Shown in pieces: positions 21,459-33,900 of a stretch of 64,000 nucleotides of DNA. The DNA is from Beroe forskalii. Its lineage: Eukaryota > Ctenophora > Nuda > Beroida > Beroidae. A program made the translations under genes and the position numbers. Location of the stretch: contig WFMF01000001.1 in the NCBI GenBank assembly GCA_011033025.1, forward strand, positions 248,001 through 312,000, in the 5' to 3' direction. The notes beneath the pieces were generated by a model that was not told the origin of the DNA, made no database searches, and saw only the letters and a list, made by a program, of their open reading frames with translations. Numbering within the stretch: the first letter of the stretch is position 1; each line of letters begins with the position of its first letter.

Positions 21459-23309
21459 GTGGGTGGAATAATAATAATGTCCTTTTTCAAGTGTTTCACA
21501 TTTGTGTTGAGTCAGATGGAGAGGTTGTATTGTGAATTATCATTCAGGGAATTATATCAGGGCATTCGGAAATGATTGTCACTACAGGCATATTATAATG
21601 TTGCATATAATGACACAAACAATGAACATGTCAACATTTCAACATATTTGAGATCAATGGTCCCTACCAGACTGAATTGCAACTCTTCGGTGTTTAGTTA
21701 TATTGAGTAGGTCGTCCAGCTTGCCCTTGATAGTTGTCAGATGCTGCGCTGTATAGCTAATCTAACATCTCTGCCATTAAAATTGTTGTTATTAAGGTCT
21801 GACTTCACTAATCAGGACAAATTCTGGCCGTTGAGGTCCAAAAGTTCACATTTCCCGATTTCACAGCCTTTAACCCGTCAATAATTCCGAAACCAAGTTA
21901 CCCTCTGTTTTGACGTTTTTTTGAAAATCATTAAAACCCCTTTAGCAGGGGCCAACCTCTGTTTGTTGTGCGGGTTTTTAAAAAGGGAAAACAAAAAATC
22001 CTCCCCGCAAATTTTCTGTTTCTTCGGGGAAAACCGTGACAATTTTTCCGAATAAGGCGCGAACGTTTTAATCTGGCTTTCAAAATCTCTAGACTCATCT
22101 TTTAAACTTCAAACATCATTTCCAGATCAAGCAATCCCCTCTAATGGTGCAGGACCCCCAGTCTCATAAAACCTCCAGGACACTGGGGATAACGTTTTTC
22201 GTCTTGGACCTTGGTTTTTCAAACCCCCTGCCCCCCTTACTTTTAAGGGAATTTCTCGGGATTCCCCCAAAAAGTTTCCTCTATTTTTATTTTTTGTTTT
22301 CCTCAGGGGCGCCTGGACAAAGTGGCAAACGGATCTATGCCCTAAAACTAATACAGAACCGAAGCCTTATCATCTTATCCCTCAATGTATAGCCCAACTC
22401 ACTCCTAAGATTTTAAGTCACGAATTTTTAACAGCCCTTCAATTTAGAATTTATCATAATTTTAGAGAATTTGAGCATTTTCCACGGATGGACCAAGTCA
22501 GACTTTAGTTTTGACAACCAACAGCCAATGATTATAAAATTTGTGATTTTGAAGATTTGTGATAAGGGACGGACGGAAGGACGGACGGACGGACGGACGG
22601 AGGGAGGGACATTTTCGCGACTGATATTATAAAGGGCACTTTCCAGAAATTACAGTAGTTGTATTGCAAATCTGGACCTGCTATGCACATATCCTATTTC
22701 TCACCTTCCCAAACCACGATCTCTGCTAACCCTTCATTTGCCTTTTGTATTCACAAAAGGCCGATGGGGAGGGAAAAATCCCATGATTTCGCACCCCATC
22801 ATCATACGATAGTTAGAATGGGTAAGTGTATTTGTTTAAAATCCCTTATTTTCGAACTGCAAAGCAAGACAGCATGTTTCACAGATCTTGTGCTATGTGA
22901 ATACCTACTGAATACTGGGATATTGTCTGTGTGACGTCATTACCACGTTTTAGAATGGTGAATTATAGGAAAGAGTAAACGTCCATTTTGTGCTTACATT
23001 TTACCCGCGACATGTTACTGTGGCTAATGATAAATCGAGCATACACTGTACATACAGTATGCTCTGCAAAATAGCATGTATAGATAATATACATCATGTA
23101 TTGCGATAATGGTCCAAAATATGTTACATAACAGTAGTGTAATGTACATTCTAGATATTCAAAGTTTTGGAATTTTGCCACTGCAAATTACAAAATCCTG
23201 AGTTCTGTCTCTGGCAAATTGTGACTTTACAATCCAGTATCCACAAACTACCCAAACTATAGTAAACTACTTCGCAGAAGTCTATACCTCTGAAATGTTT
23301 ATATTTCAG
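21459..23309. other. Junction zone between BRIP1-like and HECTD1 exons
   Basis: No clear exon. From about 21880 to 22330 the text has unusual homopolymer runs (ttttttt, aaaaagggaaaac, cccccc) and looks like poor consensus. An open block near 22144-22210 (SHKTSRTLGITFFVLDLGFS) faintly resembles the BRIP1 segment after exon k. A ggac microsatellite lies at 22562-22607. The remainder is unremarkable. Confidence 0.4.
22562..22607 (+). repeat. GGAC tetranucleotide microsatellite
   Basis: About ten copies of ggac/ggag. Simple sequence, intergenic or intronic. Confidence 0.9.
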
Positions 23310-24971
23310 TTTTATAATGGACGGTAAGCTGTCTACGATCTACAGTGCTGGATGTTTGGATTCCAGTGGAACCGATACTTCAGGTCAGTGAGTTGACACT
23401 TGGCAGTTACATGCTGTGAGTTGACAGCCAAGTGCTGTCAGTCAACAGCAAAATGCTGTGAGTCAACAGCCGAATGTTTTGAGTCAACAGCCGAATGATT
23501 TTATTCGACAGCTCAATACTGTGATTTAAAAGCATTATGCTGTGAGCCATGGGTCGGTTGCTGATGGTTTTATGACTAAATTAGATGATGGTAACCTTAT
23601 CCCCAGAACTCACCTCCGTACTTTTTGCCTATAATTCAGAAATTCACTATCTTCAAAGCTTGGGGTTTTTCACTCTCTCACTCTTTCAGACTCGAGATGT
23701 GAGTTTTTGGAGAAGCTCCAACGAGCCAAGTCTTTGGTGGCTTCAGACAAGCCTTCCCAGCCCATCCTCTCCACCCCAGGACATGTCATAGCGCTCGACA
23801 AGTGGCGACTCAAGTGCCGGTAAGTGCCGACATGTGGCGACTCAAGTGCCGACATGTGGCGACTCAAGTGCCGGTTAGTGCCGACATGTGGCGACTCAAG
23901 TGCCGGTTAGTGCCGACATGTGGCGACTCAAGTGCCGGTAATTGCTGATAAGTGGCGCCTCAAGTACCGGTAAGTGCAAATAAGTAGTGGCGACTCAAGT
24001 GCTGGTTAGTGCAAATAAGCGGCGATTTAAGTGCCGGTTAGTGCAAATAAGTAGTGGCGACTCAAGTGCTGGTTAGTGCAAATAAGCGGCGACTTAAGTG
24101 CCGGTTAGTGCTGATAAGTGCCGATATGTGGCGACTCAAGTGCCAGTTTATGCCGGGATAAGGCTCAAAAGGTTGTGGCAAAAAACATGAAGCTGGATTG
24201 GGAGGAACTGTTGTATGTTTTGAGTGGTGCCAGGGGGAACTGTTGTCAATGTAGACTGTAGAGTGGTGTCAGGGAACTGTAGTCAATGTAGAGTGTTGTC
24301 AGGGAATTGTTGTCCACGTATAGTGGTGTCAGGGAAACTGTTGTAAATGTAGAGTGGTGTCAGGGAAACATTTGTCAATGTAGAATGGTGTCAGGGAAAC
24401 TGCTGTCAATGTAAAGTGGTGTCAGGGAAACTGCTGTCAATGTAGAGTGGTGTCAGGGGAACTGCTGTCAATGTAGAGTGGTGTCAGGGGAACTGCTGTC
24501 AATGTAGAGTGGTGTCAGGGGAACTGCTGTCAATGTAGAGTGGTGTCAGGGAACTGCTGTCAATGTAGAGTGGTGTCAGGGAACTGCTGTCAATGTAGAG
24601 TGGTGTCAGGGGAACTGCTGTCAATGTTGATTGGTGTCAGGGAAGCTGTTGTAGATATAGAGTGGTGTCAGGGATACTGTTGTCAATGTAGAGTGGTGTC
24701 AGGGAAACTGTTTTTAATGTAGAGTGGTGTCAGGGGAGCTGTTGTCAATGTTGAGTGGTGTCAGGGCAACTGTTGTCAATCTTAAGTGGTGTCAGGGGAA
24801 ACTGTTGTCAATGTTCACACTTTCACACTCTTCCCCTTAGCCGTGAAGGAGAACTAGCAATAGACAACAGCGAGGGCCAGCAAAGCACTATCCTAAGGGA
24901 AGACTTACCTGGGTTTATATTCGAATCTAACAAGGGAGCTACGCATTCCTTCAACGCAGAGTTAACTCTTG
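23310..24971 (+). CDS. HECTD1: HECTD1 exons 1-3 (as seen)
   Basis: Exons 23310-23383, 23690-23819 and 24841-24971 join in phases 1 and 2. They encode [14 protein letters not shown], then [14 protein letters not shown] and QPILSTPG, then [20 protein letters not shown] and [17 protein letters not shown]. All are near-identical in order to HECTD1 just after its ankyrin region. Exon 1 needs two bases from an upstream exon; none is present, and the BRIP1-like exon k ends in a different phase. Confidence 0.9.
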
Positions 24972-27900
24972 GTAAGTGGAGATTAGAGAATTTCTTTGAT
25001 TTCTTGCAAAGTTGCAGTTGGTATTGTTTCAAAATTTTTGGATTTTGATTGAAAATGCTAATGAATTCTAGATGTTTGTAATGTCATGGTCTCAATAGTC
25101 AATACAAATATACTCTTAGTTGCTCTACTATCATGCCACAGAAATGCGGTTTATACTTTATAACTTGTGCCTCTTCATCCATACCTAAACCACCAAAACC
25201 GTTGGACGGTTGGTCTAGTAACCCCCCGCTGGTTTGGATGTGATCAGCCCATTTTGTCTCTTTTCAGGTTCCGTTGTCACATCCAAACCCGCGGGGGGTT
25301 ACTAGACCAACCGTCCAACGGTTTTGGTGGTGATATCTTGACAGATGTATGTAGTTTGAACCCATGTTACTTGCCCAAAGGCAGTTTGGAACCACGTAAC
25401 TTGCCCTCACGTAGTCCGAACCCACGTTACTAGCCCACACGCAAGTCTAACCCACGCAACTTACCCAGACGAAGTCCCAAACTACGTTATTCTAACTTGG
25501 AATTACTAGAATTGATATATTTCTTAATTTCTAAATCGTCCACGTGAACTCACGTGCTAAAATATAACCAACCAGATCTAATTTCACGCGCATAAGTCGT
25601 ATTTGAACTCATTTCAACGTAACCAAGTCGAAAATCCCGTATGAATATCAATTTCTTCAAATCCCTAATTTCTACAAATCGTCCGTGTGTACTCACGTGC
25701 TGAAATATAGCAATTCGATCTAATTTCACGTGCATTAGTCGTATTTAAACTCATTTCAACGTGATCATGTCGAAAATCCCGTGTAAATATCAATTTCTTC
25801 AAATCCCCTAATTTCTACAAAACGTCCGTGTGAACTCACGTGATTCACTATTTCATCGTATATTTCCCCGTTATTCGGACCCCCGTTATTTGGACCCCCG
25901 TTATTGGGACCGCCATTATTCGGACCCCCGTTATTCGGACCCCCGTTATTCGGACTCCCGTTATTCGAACCCCCGTTATTCGGACCCCCGTTATTCGGAC
26001 CTCCGTTATTCGGACCCCCGTTATTCGGACCCCGTTATTCGGACCCCCGTTATTCGGACCCCCGTTATTCAGAACCCCGTTATTCGGACCCCCTTTATTC
26101 GGACCCCTGTTATCCGGACCCCCAAATCCTATAATTTGGAAATTGATTTTTCACCGTACCTTAGAAAACCACGTATATCTCGATGATAAAACGAGATAGC
26201 CCAATGATCCATATGATTTTCTGAAAGCTCATTAAATTTCCAACTAACGATTTCTCAACATTTTTGAGCTCCATCCATCTTGGTGAAAAATGCGCTCGAA
26301 AACGACCTATTTTCGCTAAAAAAGCAAGAAAATTTCGCTAAGTTGATGACGTCATAGTGACGTGAAAATGACGTCACCAGAACTTCTCTTATAGCCTATA
26401 ACATTTTCCCATCTTAGATCAACAAAACCTGACCTCGATCATGGCTCTAACATATCCCGTTCTTGAGATCTCGGCTTTCCAAATTTGCTCCCAATTATCA
26501 TGATATTATTATATATTATATATTATATATTATATAACTATAGGACAGCATTGAGATGCATATTAGTGCATATTGTACGAGGCGAAGCCGAGTTCAATAT
26601 GCACAATATGCATCGAAATGATGTCCTATAGTTATATTATAGGGTGAGCAGAATATAAGTATGCATAAGTATGCATAATATGCATGTGAAAACTGAGGGA
26701 ACCTTATAATATATATTATATCACCCTGTGACACTCAAATCTCTAACTTATACCCCTGGCCAGTTTTTTTTTATTCCGCGGGGGGTTACCTCCCTGGCCA
26801 GGGAGGGAATTGATAGAGAATGCTATGTGAAACAGGTGCAGAATTTGCTGCGGGTTGGGGAAAGAAGACGAGCAAAGTTAAATCTAAATCCAAGCAACTT
26901 CAACATCAGGTTTGGTACAAATTAGAATGATTGGGGTTTTGTCATTGATTTATTCATGACGATTTGTACACTCAGATTACAAATATAGACACAGGAAATT
27001 CAAAGTTTACATCGGGGATGTAGCTCAGCGGTAGAGCGTGCGCTTTGCATGCGCAAGGTCCGGGGTTCGAGACCCCGCATCTCCATTTTTTATTTCATGT
27101 CCAAAAATCCCAAACTCTTTCATTCCTTCAATCTGCATGAAAATCAGCGGACGTTAAATTTTATCAGTTTTCTCACTCATGCTCAACTGAACGTGAATGC
27201 ATGCAAATACAAACGGCATTTGGTCAGAAAATTTGTCAAAATTTCGTCCAGAAACATAAACTTTTTCTGTTACCGGAACCTAAAAAAGTTAAAATGGAGA
27301 TGCGGGGTCTCGAACCCCGGACCTTGCGCATGCAAAGCGCACGCTCTACCGCTGAGCTACATCCCCGATACCTTTCTCATAAGTTTTTGTACCACAATCT
27401 TGCTCTGAACTGAATCCCTCCGCATAGAAAATGAATAAGGATGGGAAATGGTGCCATCTTAAGTCATCTCTAAGATTCTTCATGTTTCACTAGCAGTAGA
27501 TCTTGCTGGATAATCTGTCAGAAAACTTTCATACCAGAAAGTAGAATGCCTTTTATTATTAATTCACGGGAGGAAAAAACGTCACGAATTCAGCGAAAAA
27601 GTGAAGCGTAATCTTCGCTCGCTTTAGCGTTAATAGTTCTAAGAAGCAAGGAAAGTTTTAAGTTGTTCGTATGATGCCAGTTTTTCCTCCATTTCCGGTA
27701 TCGCATAAAATTCCAACATAATGTTATGCCTTACTTATTGTGTGTTTTCAGTGTAAAGCGTATGCCATTCTTCAGTAGACGCCCAAGTAAAATCACCGGT
27801 TTTCAGGAAAATATGGAATGCGCGCGAAAATTTTTGCTGAAATGTTGGCGCGAAATTGCTGCGCGTCTGTTTTGCGCGTTTTTTATTTTCAGATCAGTTA

Positions 27901-30900
27901 TACATGACACCCGATTATGTTTCGGTTTTATTGACAGCTGTCAGCTGCTAGTCAGAATGCCCCTAATTTGGACAGGAAAACTCAATTAGGAGATCTTAAA
28001 GTTGACCGTATTTATTTAAACTTCTTGAATCGTCAAGTCAGTTAAAAGGGGTGCACAATAAAATAGCAAAGGTTATAGGTAGTACTTTCGTTGTTAGGCA
28101 GACTTTATTATAGCTAGACGTGTCGTCGTGTCTCACCTATTTTATAGATGGTCGGGCCTGCCGATAAATATATGGGTTAATAATGGTGAATCGATATATT
28201 AAAGTCGCCTATTTTTCGTAGGTGACTCGAAAATCAACCAGAAGGTATCGAAAAATATTTGAATATTTTCAGATTAACGTGTTATCAGAAGAGATATACG
28301 CGAAGTACTTTGAAAACAGCATGAACCACATTCGACCTGTTGTGGCTAAACTAAAGGATATTCTCAGTGCTATTGATAGTGCTGTGGAACTACATAACGC
28401 TGCTGGGCCGGTAAGGGTATGGGGAAGGGGGGATTAAGTTGGGATTTATTGGTTTGATTTAAAAAACAACTAAAAGAAAATGACTCCAAGAAAACGGTTC
28501 TTTCTCTACTTAGATCATTGAAAAGTTGTGTTATTTTGAATATTTTGAGTGTTTCGGATCCAGTACAACCCTCCCTTTCCCCTCGCAGGATGAGTCTGAA
28601 GAATGGCGGACTCTTCTTTCCACATCCTTTAAATACCTGGGTAGACTGCTTCACAGCGATACCTCCCTCTCAACCTTCGAGCTGAACTCCTGCCAAGTGG
28701 TTCCTTGTTTACTTAGAGCACTCGGCTGTTCGGTGAGTAAACCGCTTGAGATACAATTCCGATGGGGATTCTATTCTTTTCTATTTCCATCTATTTGACT
28801 TTTCTATTTAACCTTTACATCTTATCTTAATTTTCCCTTGATTCCTGAAACTGATTGTTGATTATCACTACCAGTGATTTAACATTTTACCCCGATTAAC
28901 AGGAAGTGAAACAGAAGGTGGGGTGTAACAGTGTTAAGCAGCAAAACCTGATAAATACCAGCTTACACAAGAGCCAAGAAAGAGTCGAGGTAATGCATAC
29001 TTCATAAATACAGTAAATAGCCATTAAAAAACCTCGAAATTCTGTTTGTGGACGTTACTCAAAAACTTTTATTGTGATGAGCGGCGTAAAAGTCTTTGAG
29101 AATTTAAGCTTTTTCAATTTAATTTGTACAATAAATATAATATATTTCTCACTCAGGTGTTCAAAGAGTGTTTTCTACGGGATGAACCACCCGTCATTGT
29201 CCGTAACCTGGTAACTAAACTGGTGTCAGTAATGGAGAGCGTGGAGAATCTACCGCTTTTCTTATACGAGAGCCCAGGAGCACTTTACAGCTTGCAGATA
29301 CTCACCAAAAGGTAAATAGATACAGAACTCTAATAGCATGGTTACATGTGGTACCATGTTACCATGGTACCATGGTAACCTGGTAACTAAACTGGTGTCA
29401 GTAATGGAGAGCGTGGAGAATCTACCGCTTTTCTTATACGAGAGCCCAGGAGCACTTTACAGCTTGCAGATACTCACCAAAAGGGTAAATAGATACAGAA
29501 CTCTAACATGGACTGTACCATGTTACCATGGTACCATTTAACCTGGTAACCTGGTGTGTTACCATGGTAATCTACCGCTTTTGGTTCCATTTTACAATGG
29601 TAAATACAGAACTTAATAGCACGGTAAATGGTATACACCTTACATGGAACTAAACTGTTCCGACTGGAAAGGTTACCATGGAACAATGACTGGAGATTAG
29701 TAACACTCTGTTAGCATGGATACCACCAGGGTAACCATGGTAACTAAATGAACCTGTTACCATGGTAACACCTTCACTTCCCAGAGTTACGTTTCCGACT
29801 GGAAAGGTATGCCGGGGAACACACTTTGCTAGATAGGAGTGGTAGGACTCTGTTACCATGGTTACAAGGGGTACCATGTTACCATGGTAACATGTAGCAC
29901 CATGTAACCACCTACCATGTTACCATGGTAACACCCTCACTTCCCAGGTTACGTTTCCGACTGGAAAGGTATGCCGGGGAACACACTACTGCTAGATAGG
30001 AGTGGTAGGACACTGTTACCATGATAACTAGTCTGTTACCATGGTAACATGAACCATGTTACCATGGTAACACCCTCACTTCCCAGGTTACGTTTCCGAC
30101 TGGAAAGGTATGCCGGGGAACACACACTGCTAGATAGGAGTGGTAGGACTCTGAAGATAGAACCCATGACAGCTGTCAGTACGCTAGAAGAGTACCTCAG
30201 GAAAAATGTAAGAGAATTCTTTGAAGTTTTCCGTTTTAAAGTAAAGATATTATAAAGATTGTTAATTGATTTTCAGTGTATCAAACTTTTGATTGAATGG
30301 AAATTCTGCATAAATTCTACCGTACACTCCCTCAGAACCCTTGATTGGAATCTAGCGTTAATAGTGATAAATTCAGAAATCTTCACCTGTTGCTTGAAAG
30401 AACTTTTCTTGGCAGGTCGCCAAACAATGGTACGATTACGACAGGTCGACCTACAAATACATCAGGGAGATTAAGGAGAACGAATCCAAACAATTCCGAT
30501 ACACTTCAGACTTTGATGAGAATGGTATTATCTACTGGATCGGGACCAATGCCAAGTGAGTAGGAAGTTTGAAGATTCATTGCTTTGGTGTGGTTAGGTC
30601 TCAAGGATCCAGTGTATGCTTAATTAGGAAAACACACTCATTAACTATAGAAATAACGTGCTGCACTTACAGGGGGTGGCAAACCCCCTACGTGCGCGTC
30701 TTCAAGTCTTTTCCATGCGCGGCGTAATCGTGCGCAGCTCACTGGCTGTCATTAACAGCCACTGAGCTGTGCACGATTACGCCGCGCATGTAAAAGCTGC
30801 GCACGAATTAGTTTGCCACGCCTCTATTAATCTATGCCCCTGTCAGGTCCACCAAGGATTGGAAGAACCCCAGCTCAATAAAGTCCGTAGTTGTGTCCTC

Positions 30901-33900
30901 CTCGGATGGCCGCAATCTGCCTTACGGAACACTCGGTAAACTTTCGAATTTTTTTCCGTTTTTGTCTTTCCTTATCTTTTTTCTCATTCTTTTGTTGTCT
31001 TTTTTGTTGATCCAATAATCTGATATCACTTCAGCATCTGTTCCACGTTTTTAATAATTTTCGTTGTAAATTCTAGCTGTCCAACTTTGAGCTTCTTCAT
31101 AATTCTGTTTCGCTTTCCGCCCTCCAATTTCCAAGCACCATTTTTCGTATCCGTTCCTACTTCCAACCCCTCGGATCACTTCAAACCCCTCTCTTGCCCT
31201 TCAGACGACGTGCTGAGTCGAGCGGACGCCGCTAAAAACGTCCACACGAGCGATGATAAGAACGGGTGGATCAGTGTGGACTTTGCACTGTGGATCATCC
31301 CCACTCAGTACACGATACGTCACAGCCGGGGCTTCGGGAGGTCAGCCCTCCGAAACTGGCTCTTCCAGGTTTGCCACGTCTAAACTCGGCGGCATATTAG
31401 CTTGTGCATAGAATCGCGAAATTGGCCAATCAGCGAACGAGTTTGCAGTCTACTCGCGCGCTGATTGGCCAATGCCAAATGGACATGTGGGTAACTCTGT
31501 TAAGTTCCGTGGAAACGGTGACAGTTCGAACTACATTGTGTGCGTCGTTCGTGTTTGTGTCGTTCGTGTGCACGGCGTAAGTTTGCGCGGCGTAAGTTTG
31601 CACGGCGTAAGTTTGCACGGCGTAAGTTTGCGCGGCGTACTGACTATTACTGTATTAATTTCTATACATGCCGCTTATACTTAAACCGCACACCCAAAAG
31701 ACGCGCTAACCTCAGTACGAACTGTTTCGAAAAACTGCGGGAGTGTCATGAGTAGGAGTAGTAAACGTCACGTCTACAGCTAAATGGGAGATGGAGTGCT
31801 AGATACAGGATCGTTCACGCATTCACAATCAGTGATGATGCCTTCCCTTTCTACTGAGTTTTACAAATTCAGAAAGTTCCCCATCCTAATAATAGTAATC
31901 TTCAGTGTACGTCGTTAGTTATTATAAGACCCGTAGGGCTTCTAAAGTTTTTTAAGAACAGTAATACAGTACAGATAGTAAGAACAGTTCTACTTCTGCT
32001 ACACTGAAAACACGAAGAGATTATTACGACTAATGTAATTCTACATCCCAGATTTATAATTTAATTTCTGAATTAATAATTTAACATTTCATTTACTGCA
32101 GCTATCAGCACACCTGGCTGAACCTTTGTTTCACGATTTTTCTTAATTTTCTGCCCTTTGTTCATAGAGCTCAGACATTGTCCTTGAGACGCGAATTCAG
32201 GATTTTCAGGAAATTTGTGAAAAATCGAAGGATTCGTGGCCATTTGGCGCACTAAAATATCAACCAATTAGCGTGCGAGTATATGGTCAACTCGCGTGCT
32301 GATTGGTAAATTTCTGGCGTGAATAAGCCAATACGATTCAAGATTATAACAAGACAAAGGGCTACCCACCTGACGATGAAATTAGTAGTATATCAATGAG
32401 CGTTCAATTCGAGTCCTCTAATTCCAGATTTCACATATTGTATCGGTCTTTTCGTTTGATATATTTCCGAAGATCATGAGGCTTCTTGTGATCGTGTTGG
32501 TAGCGGTTGTTTCTCTGTCGCTGAGCAAAAACACCCAATTCCGGGAGGTACTCCAGGATAGCACTAAGTTACGGCAGCTCTACGAAAACCTGAAAGCACA
32601 GCTGAACCTGGACTTGGACGGACGGGAAAACGCAAAACGGTGGCAGATTTTCAAGGAAAACGTGGCGTTGGTGGCTGCTGAAAACGAGTTGGATGGAGAA
32701 CTTGCTGAGTTTACCGTGAACAAGTTCGCTTTATGGACTGAAAAGGAGCGGCTCCAATGGACCACCGGACTACGTAACGTGACGGGTTTGAGAGAGGCGT
32801 TGGATAACCTACCTGTGTTCCAACCCCCAACATCCTCCAGAAAACGCTCAACCCCTCCTGAAGAATGGTACTGGACTGACAAGGGGTACGTTGCTAACGT
32901 GGTGGATCAGGGCTGGTGTGGCTCCTGTTGGGCTTTCGGAGCTACTGCTACAGCCGAGACAAACTACGCTATAGCAACCAGGCGTCCTCCACAAATTCTC
33001 TGAACAGCAAGCTGTGGACTGCACCTTCGAAACCATGGACACGTCTGCCTGGACTATGTGGGAGAATTCATGTGACGGGGGCTGGCCTCAATACACCTAC
33101 AACTATGTGATGAATGGTCGACACTGGAGCAGAGCGGCGGATTACCCTTCTTATACTGAGGTGGACGGGGTGTGCCAGGTAATATAACCAGAACATGTCA
33201 AACTGTCTAAAGTTGATATTGAATTTATAAACTACTTTTCACATAAGTTACATGATATGTAATGTAGAAATCAAGTACCTATTAGATAATTAACCAACTA
33301 TATTTTTCGATTTACTTAAAAAAATCGTTTTCCTCAGGCTGACAAGCATCCTAATGGCATGATAGGAGCAATGATAACAGATTATGTGGCGGTAGGTAAG
33401 TCAGAAGAGGAGCACGTGGAGGCACTGCAGTATGCGGCGATATCAGCTGCAGTCCAAGTTACTGACATGTTCTACACTTACGAGAGGGGGGTCTTTAGGG
33501 ACTTCACTTCGGAGTGTAAGAACATGTATGCGAACCACGTGATAACCTTGGTGGGGTACTCTCCGGAGTATATTCTCAGTAAAAACTCTTGGGGAACAGA
33601 TTGGGGGGACCAGGGTTTCATGAAGCTGGCCCGGGGATTCCACAACTGCGCCCTCTACCTCTGGTCAACCATTCCTGTGTTCACCAGTACTGGAGTTACT
33701 GACGAATCTGGCAGTGATCCAGCTACTCCATACAACCCTAAAGCAGCTGCGCTGGACTGTGAGGATGAGAATGATAACTGTGACCTCAACTCGTGTTTTG
33801 ATGAGGACGCCAGGAAGGGCTGCAAGAGGACCTGTCACACCTGCGATGTGGACTTTGATGAGGTGGAGGCGGAGGAGGCAAGGCTGGAAGACGAGGGTGA

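Noticed and set aside
21240-23383. An in-frame BRIP1-HECTD1 fusion gene
   Set aside because: Exon k ends in phase 0 while HECTD1 exon 1 needs two bases carried over, and no linking exon is seen.
25830-26199. Proline/Tyr repeat proteins (PPLFG, RYSDP)
   Set aside because: All three frames are open because the 15-bp unit is a multiple of three; it lies in a transposable element with no start context or splice sites.
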